In this document: positions 58,991 through 64,000 of the stretch, piece by piece
Layout: each line of letters begins with the position of its first letter
Position numbering within the stretch: position 1 is the stretch's first letter
Origin: Holacanthus passer
Lineage: Eukaryota > Chordata > Actinopteri > Pomacanthidae
Direction of reading: 5' to 3'
Assembly: GCA_025331565.1 (NCBI GenBank)
Contig: JAFREQ010000009.1
Location: 9,165,501 to 9,229,500 of the forward strand
Length of the DNA: 64,000 nt
Made by a program: the position numbers and the translations under genes
Notes under the pieces: model-generated
The model's database searches: none
Seen by the model: the letters and a program-made list of their open reading frames with translations, nothing else
Told to the model about the DNA's origin: nothing

Positions 58991-59746
58991 TCCAGGGGGA
59001 CATTTTTGACTCGCTAGAAATTCAGATTTGTATCCAGTGTTGTTTTAAAAAACTAAGAGCAGGATCTTTCTTGAAAGCAAATTTGCTGGTTTTAGTTGCC
59101 TAAACAGAATTTCAGCATAATATTTCCTCCAAAATAAATTTTGCTAATGCAAAATTGCTGCAAATGAAGAAGCTCATAAGATGCACAGTATATTGGCTGT
59201 ACTTGATGAAACAGCTGAGACTCGACTAACTACGGAGACTGAATAAATGGTGTGTGACAGAAACTTGTATTCTCTCGTGTAGAACATGAGACAAAACAAG
59301 TTGTAGTCTGTCAGGCTGCACGGTGGCTGCTTCATGTTTTCTCCATCACACACCATTTATTCAGTCTCTGTAGATAATTAGGTTTCATCTGTATTATTGA
59401 TTACAGGTGTTAATGTACCTACCACTGTTGTCATTTTCTGCAAAATCATTGAAAACCTACAAGGAATACAACACAAGATTTCTCTCAGGCACTTCCTTTA
59501 TACAGAAGAATATTGAATTATGTGAATTAGTTTACGACACTACAGACAGCTTGAATATAAAGACGGTTTTAACATGTGAATAGCTTGCAGCATCTTTTCG
59601 TCTTATATTATTCCTCATTGCATTAAATAACAGTAAAGTGTTGCGTCACTGACTGTGGGATCAACAGGGCAGATTTAAATAAATGAATTGAACCAAGCAG
59701 CGGTTTTAGACGTTGATAGTGTTCATGCAACAAGTGATGTGTTGTG
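58991..59746. other. Intergenic DNA, nothing recognised
   Basis: A short inverted pair: ACTACGGAGACTGAATAAATGGTGTGTG at 59229-59256 and, as its complement, near 59345-59372. No gene. Confidence 0.5.
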
Positions 59747-60062
59747 TGTCATGGACCCAGCTCTACCTCTGCTGTCAACCCCACCTGCCTTGTGTTTCTT
59801 GTTGGTGCCCTGTTCGATCTCTCTCTCTCTTCTTGGTACTGCGTTTCGCTTCTGCTGCCAATTCACCTGCACACGTGACCCATCTGCTCATTAACTTCAG
59901 AGCAGATCATTCAGTTCACCAACGAGGTTCATCATCCTCCTGTGAGCTCTGGCTTTCCAAACCCCCACCTCACTAACTTCTTAATAAAACTGCATTTGAA
60001 CTTTTGCAAGCCTTTTTATCCAAGTCCTGCTTTTGGGTCAAAAAAATCAACGCAACCTAACA
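59747..60062 (+). repeat. LTR-like retroelement end (GGACCCAAA family), copy 3
   Basis: Begins TGTCATGGACCCAG, has a CTCTCTCTCT tract, then CTTAATAAAACTGCATTTGAAC and TCCTGCTTTTGGGTC, and ends CAACCTAACA. The layout is parallel to 51290-51540: TG...CA ends, a late AATAAA and TTTTGGGTC. Confidence 0.5.
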
Positions 60063-61929
60063 TTCTTATAATCCAGATCAGGTTTTAGTGCTAAACGTAG
60101 CATTTTTCCTCCATTTCTTTCCCTTTATCATGCACAATGCAGCATAAATTAGCACAGCTGTTTGTCATGCAAGAATTCATGTTATCACTGGATTTAGAAG
60201 TTTGAGTGTTTGTAGGTGGTGCTTTTCTTTTTCGCTGCATTTATAGCGGTGGTGGTGATGGTTGTGATCACCATTCCCTGCAATTTAAGCCCGATCCTAA
60301 TCATCTACAGTCTCTTGATTTGCATTTAATTTTGCTGTACACAGAGGACTCCCTTCTCATTAGCAAAAGAGCAGCATCTGCACACATTCATATGGAAGAA
60401 AAACATGGAAAACAGTGAAAAAGAGCTTAAGTGCATTTAACAGCACGGACCCAGGAAGAATTTAGACAAAGTTTTTACAGACTGTCAAAAGGATATGAAA
60501 AGAAAAACACGTTAACAATATGTAGGTAATGACTTGTTACACAACACGTGGTTTTCTAAATTACAGATAATGAAAACAATTTTTTACTCCACACAGCAAG
60601 AATATCTCGGGGTCTTTGTGGTTTTGATCAGGCTGACAAATCCTACTTCAAAATAGGATCAGGTGATTATATGCCTTCAGGATTTTTGTCTTGTATGACT
60701 TGCGGCCCTCAAAATAAAAGCATCATCTCTACTTTTTATCCTCCAACTAACAAAGTGTAATGTTTCCAGACAATAGGAATATTTAGACACATATTTGGTT
60801 CATAAAAAATTAAGAATATATCGCACTGTTTTTTCATTCTTTCAGAGCACTGACTGTCTGCTGTCAGCTCCAATGGTTGTATCACAATTACCTACTGCAG
60901 CCATAGAGTGTTAATCATGCCACTCAGTCATCATTAAGCAAGGTGGTATTGTGAAAAAGTCAACACATCCCTTCTGTAGAATCTGTAGAGCTGTGGATTG
61001 ACCCTTCGTTTTACTTTTCAAAAGAAAAACTTCTGCATTTGCAAGAAACTTAAAAAGCTTCGTTTACGTGAACAAGTTTTCATGGAGCAATCTTTAACAC
61101 AAAGACAATCTAACGCTCATTGTGTCAGTTCGTGTGTAAAAGCTTTCAGGAACTTCTCTATTGATTGAATCCTAACTTGAAAACATCACATGAAAGAAAA
61201 AAGAGATGGAAGCCAAGGAAGGATGTACAGCGGAAGGTCACAAACACTTAAGTTAATTCCTCTTCTAACTCCTTCACACTCCTGTATGTTGTCTTATTGT
61301 TCAGCAGCTCTGGCTATGGGCACCAAAAGTTTGTGTGCATTATGCAGTGCATTGTAGAGGTGCTTTCACACACTTGAAAAGCTTTTAGTATTGATGGATG
61401 GATGCATACAGAGATACAGTCCTGCTTCTTGATTCTCTTAAGGCAGTTAGTAATGTGGCTCAAGTGAAGCCGCAGAGCACAGACTCATCAGAAATGCTGA
61501 CTGTCCATAAGTTATTTCAGCTTAATTAAAGCATGACCGTTTAATCTTGCTCACTCCTGGCTTCGTTAGTGTTCGTTTAAGATAACAGGGGCCCTCAATA
61601 ATAGCTTTAGCTTTAAATGTCACAGCTTTTACTTGACGAAGAAGTAAAAATGTCTACTGAGCATTTAGTTGTTTGCGATCTTTAGAGAGTGAAGTTCTGC
61701 AGCACTGGACAAAATAACAGGAACCACGATGACTTCTTTTATTACAACAACACCAACAAAAGCAGTAGGAATTGACATAAATTTGTCATGTTGTTTCAAA
61801 AACAGTTTATTTTAACGCTAACAAAGGTGATATTGTTTGTACGATTATTTAATATTAGATTGTATTTAAACTGCCAGGTTTTGCTGTCATGTTGTGCACT
61901 CCTTGTAGTATTTCAGGTAGTACAAACAA
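60063..61929. other. Intergenic DNA, nothing recognised
   Basis: AT-rich with no supported feature. Confidence 0.6.
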
Positions 61930-62290
61930 CTCAACAAGTGTAAAGAGCTGGTCCACTGTTCCACATTGCTCCTCCTGAATCTGTAGTTCGACCATCTCTC
62001 AGAGCCTCTTTTCTAGCACCCTGCAATAAGCCTTTGCAGGGAGGCTGAGACTTGTGATACCTTGTTAATTTGAGCACACCCTCCTGCCACCCTTTCTGAA
62101 AATGGGAATCGTCACCCTGGTCTGCCACCCCACCGGCACTGCCTCGACCTCCATGTGACACTGAAGAGGTGTGTCAGCCAAGAAGGCCCAGTAATGTCCG
62201 GGGCCATCTCAGGTTGAATCCCCACACCTGGTGCCTTGCCGCAGAGGAGCTTCTTGACTACCACTTTCCACCACTCGACAATATCTCCAG
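61930..62290 (-). pseudogene. Non-LTR retrotransposon reverse transcriptase fragment
   Basis: Minus-strand reading across shifted frames gives VVKKLLCGKAPGVG (near 62270-62225), PIFRKGGRRVCSN-stop-QGITSLSLPAKAYCRVLERR (near 62110-62005) and VELQIQEEQC then TVDQLF (near 61995-61945). These are the N-terminal reverse transcriptase blocks (KAPG...; SNYRGITLLSLPGKVYARVLERR; QEEQCGFR...TLDQLF) of a common fish LINE. A stop replaces Tyr, and the GFRPGRG block is deleted. The rest of the element is absent. Confidence 0.75.
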
Positions 62291-64000
62291 TCCCCCCAGT
62301 TAGCTTTGTTGTTATATGAACGCCTGTATGTGTGTGTGTGTTGCTGCTGTATGTATATTAACTTGATTGACATGCCCTGAAGGCAACAATATAGTTACAT
62401 GTGAAAAGAAACTGTAGGAATTCAATTGCTGCAAATGTTGTGTAACTTTGATTAGCACCCAGCAGCTAGCTTTCTCAGACCACAAAACATTAGTGCCCCC
62501 CCCTGGGCTGTGAGACTGAGTCTAACACGGATCAGATTCCTGCTCAAACATGTGAGGTGGTGATGAGTTTGTATTAGAGTTGGTTATTGTGGTGCTATTT
62601 ATGGTAGAAATGGGTGACAGTGATTCCCTGGTTGTGAAAACACAGACAGAACTGATGCAGAAACATGGTGGGTGGTGTCTGCTGAGGCCTGTGAGAGCCG
62701 ACCAGTCAGAGCAGACTTTTCAGGAGGAAGGGGTCCTTGAAGAGAGGGGAACTGAAACTGAGCATTTCAGACAAAGGGTGAATAGAGGCGCTGCAGCAAT
62801 GTACAGAATTTATTTTATTACAAGTCCACAAACAAAAAAATAATATATTTATGGAACATTAAAGCATGTAAACCTATTCTACTTGACCACCCAAATAAAA
62901 GCATGAACCTGAAAATGAGCATCATATGGCCTCTTTAATACACAAATTGGAAATGTGCATGAAAAGAGGTGGATGGAAACTCGCACACTGTTCACTTTAC
63001 TCGTGTGAGTACTCTTGGGTTCCTCCATGACTAACAAAGAAAACCAATCCTGGCAAAGTAGAAAATAAAGAGTACTATTTGAAATTTAATGTGTGAATTT
63101 CAGCTGCCTAGTTAGTTTAAAAGGAAAATACAGGAATCACTTCTCAACCAGTGCCGTAGTCCGCAGTGAAAATCACCACTCAGTTCATTTCATCCCAGTT
63201 TCTGTTCAGCTTTTGAATAAATCAGACCTGATGATGTCCTGCTGGATACAGGAGAAACGACAGATTGGCTTTGTCACAGCTGGTCTGATCAACAGGCTGG
63301 CGTAGGCAGATCAAAATTGCAATAAATTTTTCCACACAAGTCAAACATATGCTCATGGTATTCACAGTCACCCATTACATTACAGCTGAATGAATCACAA
63401 CATGAGTATCTGTGTGCAAGGGTGTAATGTTTGATTTATTTTTTGCTTTTTAATAGGTCAACTCTATGACTGTTCCCTGTTACAATAGTCATCTTAACAG
63501 ATCTGACTAGTCTGTAATTGTTTCCATGTTGCGCATCATTAATTCTAATATTAAGTCATTCTACAAAGTGAATTGATTCCAGATATTTATCACATAAAAA
63601 CAGAGGATTTGGCTTGAGGCTAAGCAATATATTTAATTGCTTTCTTTCGAACTGCAAGACGTGTCCAAGCAGCAACAGTTTCAATAACCCCGTCTGGAAC
63701 AGGTGATGAACACATAGCATGGATAGATGCTTTCCTTAACCAAACGACTTTACTCTAAATCCGATAAAATTGTTGGTAATGGTAGCAATACACGTTAGAA
63801 TGTATCGGACAGGAAGGCATTTCAAGGTAAAATTAGAATGAAATGGATTTTTTCGCCAGTAAATGGCACACAGAAATGAAAGCTTAATCTGAGCGAAATT
63901 GAAAGAGGCAGCGCTTCACGTTGTTACATTTGATATATGATAGGACGCCGATTTCCCAAAGGCCAAAACGTTATTGCCTGACGCCGCATCCAGCACTTGA
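62291..64000. other. Intergenic DNA at the window end
   Basis: A (TG)n patch near 62329-62340. No gene recognised up to the edge; frames are short. Confidence 0.55.

Noticed and set aside
1..64000. CRISPR arrays, phage or bacterial operons
   Set aside because: No regularly spaced repeats, Shine-Dalgarno-led gene runs or dense coding; the DNA is clearly vertebrate.

Overview
The window is nuclear DNA from a ray-finned fish, most likely a percomorph-type teleost. This rests on three things. A vertebrate neuropeptide receptor gene is split by large introns. The rest is AT-rich, intron-sized or intergenic DNA without bacterial gene density. It is also littered with repeats typical of teleosts: non-LTR retrotransposon tails, Tc1-like MITEs, tRNA-like SINE heads and a decayed I/Nimb-type LINE. 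No operons, CRISPR arrays, phage genes, or rRNA or functional tRNA genes are visible.

The one well-supported protein-coding gene is a neuropeptide FF receptor 2 (npffr2) on the minus strand. Its coding exons are 33851-33524, 26702-26603 and 25153-24301. They join in frame (phase 1, then phase 2) into 426 residues with all seven transmembrane segments and the class A GPCR motifs intact. A splice acceptor just before the start codon and a strong donor at 39632/39631 imply a 5' noncoding exon inside a CpG-rich island (about 39.63-39.9 kb), which is probably the promoter. The locus then spans about 15.6 kb.

Region by region: 1-2.1 kb is intergenic with one LINE tail. 2.18-4.77 kb holds a GC-rich, promoter-like stretch followed by three sites with good splice consensus, possibly an unrecognised spliced transcript (lncRNA or micropeptide) on the plus strand. 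5.6-6.3 kb is a broken DDE_4 (Harbinger/ISL2EU-like) transposase. 6.5-19 kb is intergenic with several MITEs and microsatellites. 19-24.3 kb shows nothing recognisable. 24.3-39.9 kb is npffr2 and its introns, one of which contains a head-to-head pair of a teleost interspersed repeat. 40-49.4 kb is repeat-rich upstream DNA with more copies of that repeat, SINE heads, a possible transposase remnant and a RE1/NRSF-like motif. 49.4-51.2 kb is a decayed LINE with endonuclease, RT-end, RNase H and terminal zinc-knuckle remnants. 51.3-64 kb is intergenic with LTR-like ends, a hAT-like fragment, a 150-bp direct duplication and RT fragments.

Apart from npffr2 there is no evidence of genes acting together. 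Everything else recognisable is mobile-element debris or non-coding DNA, and I did not find a convincing undescribed system.
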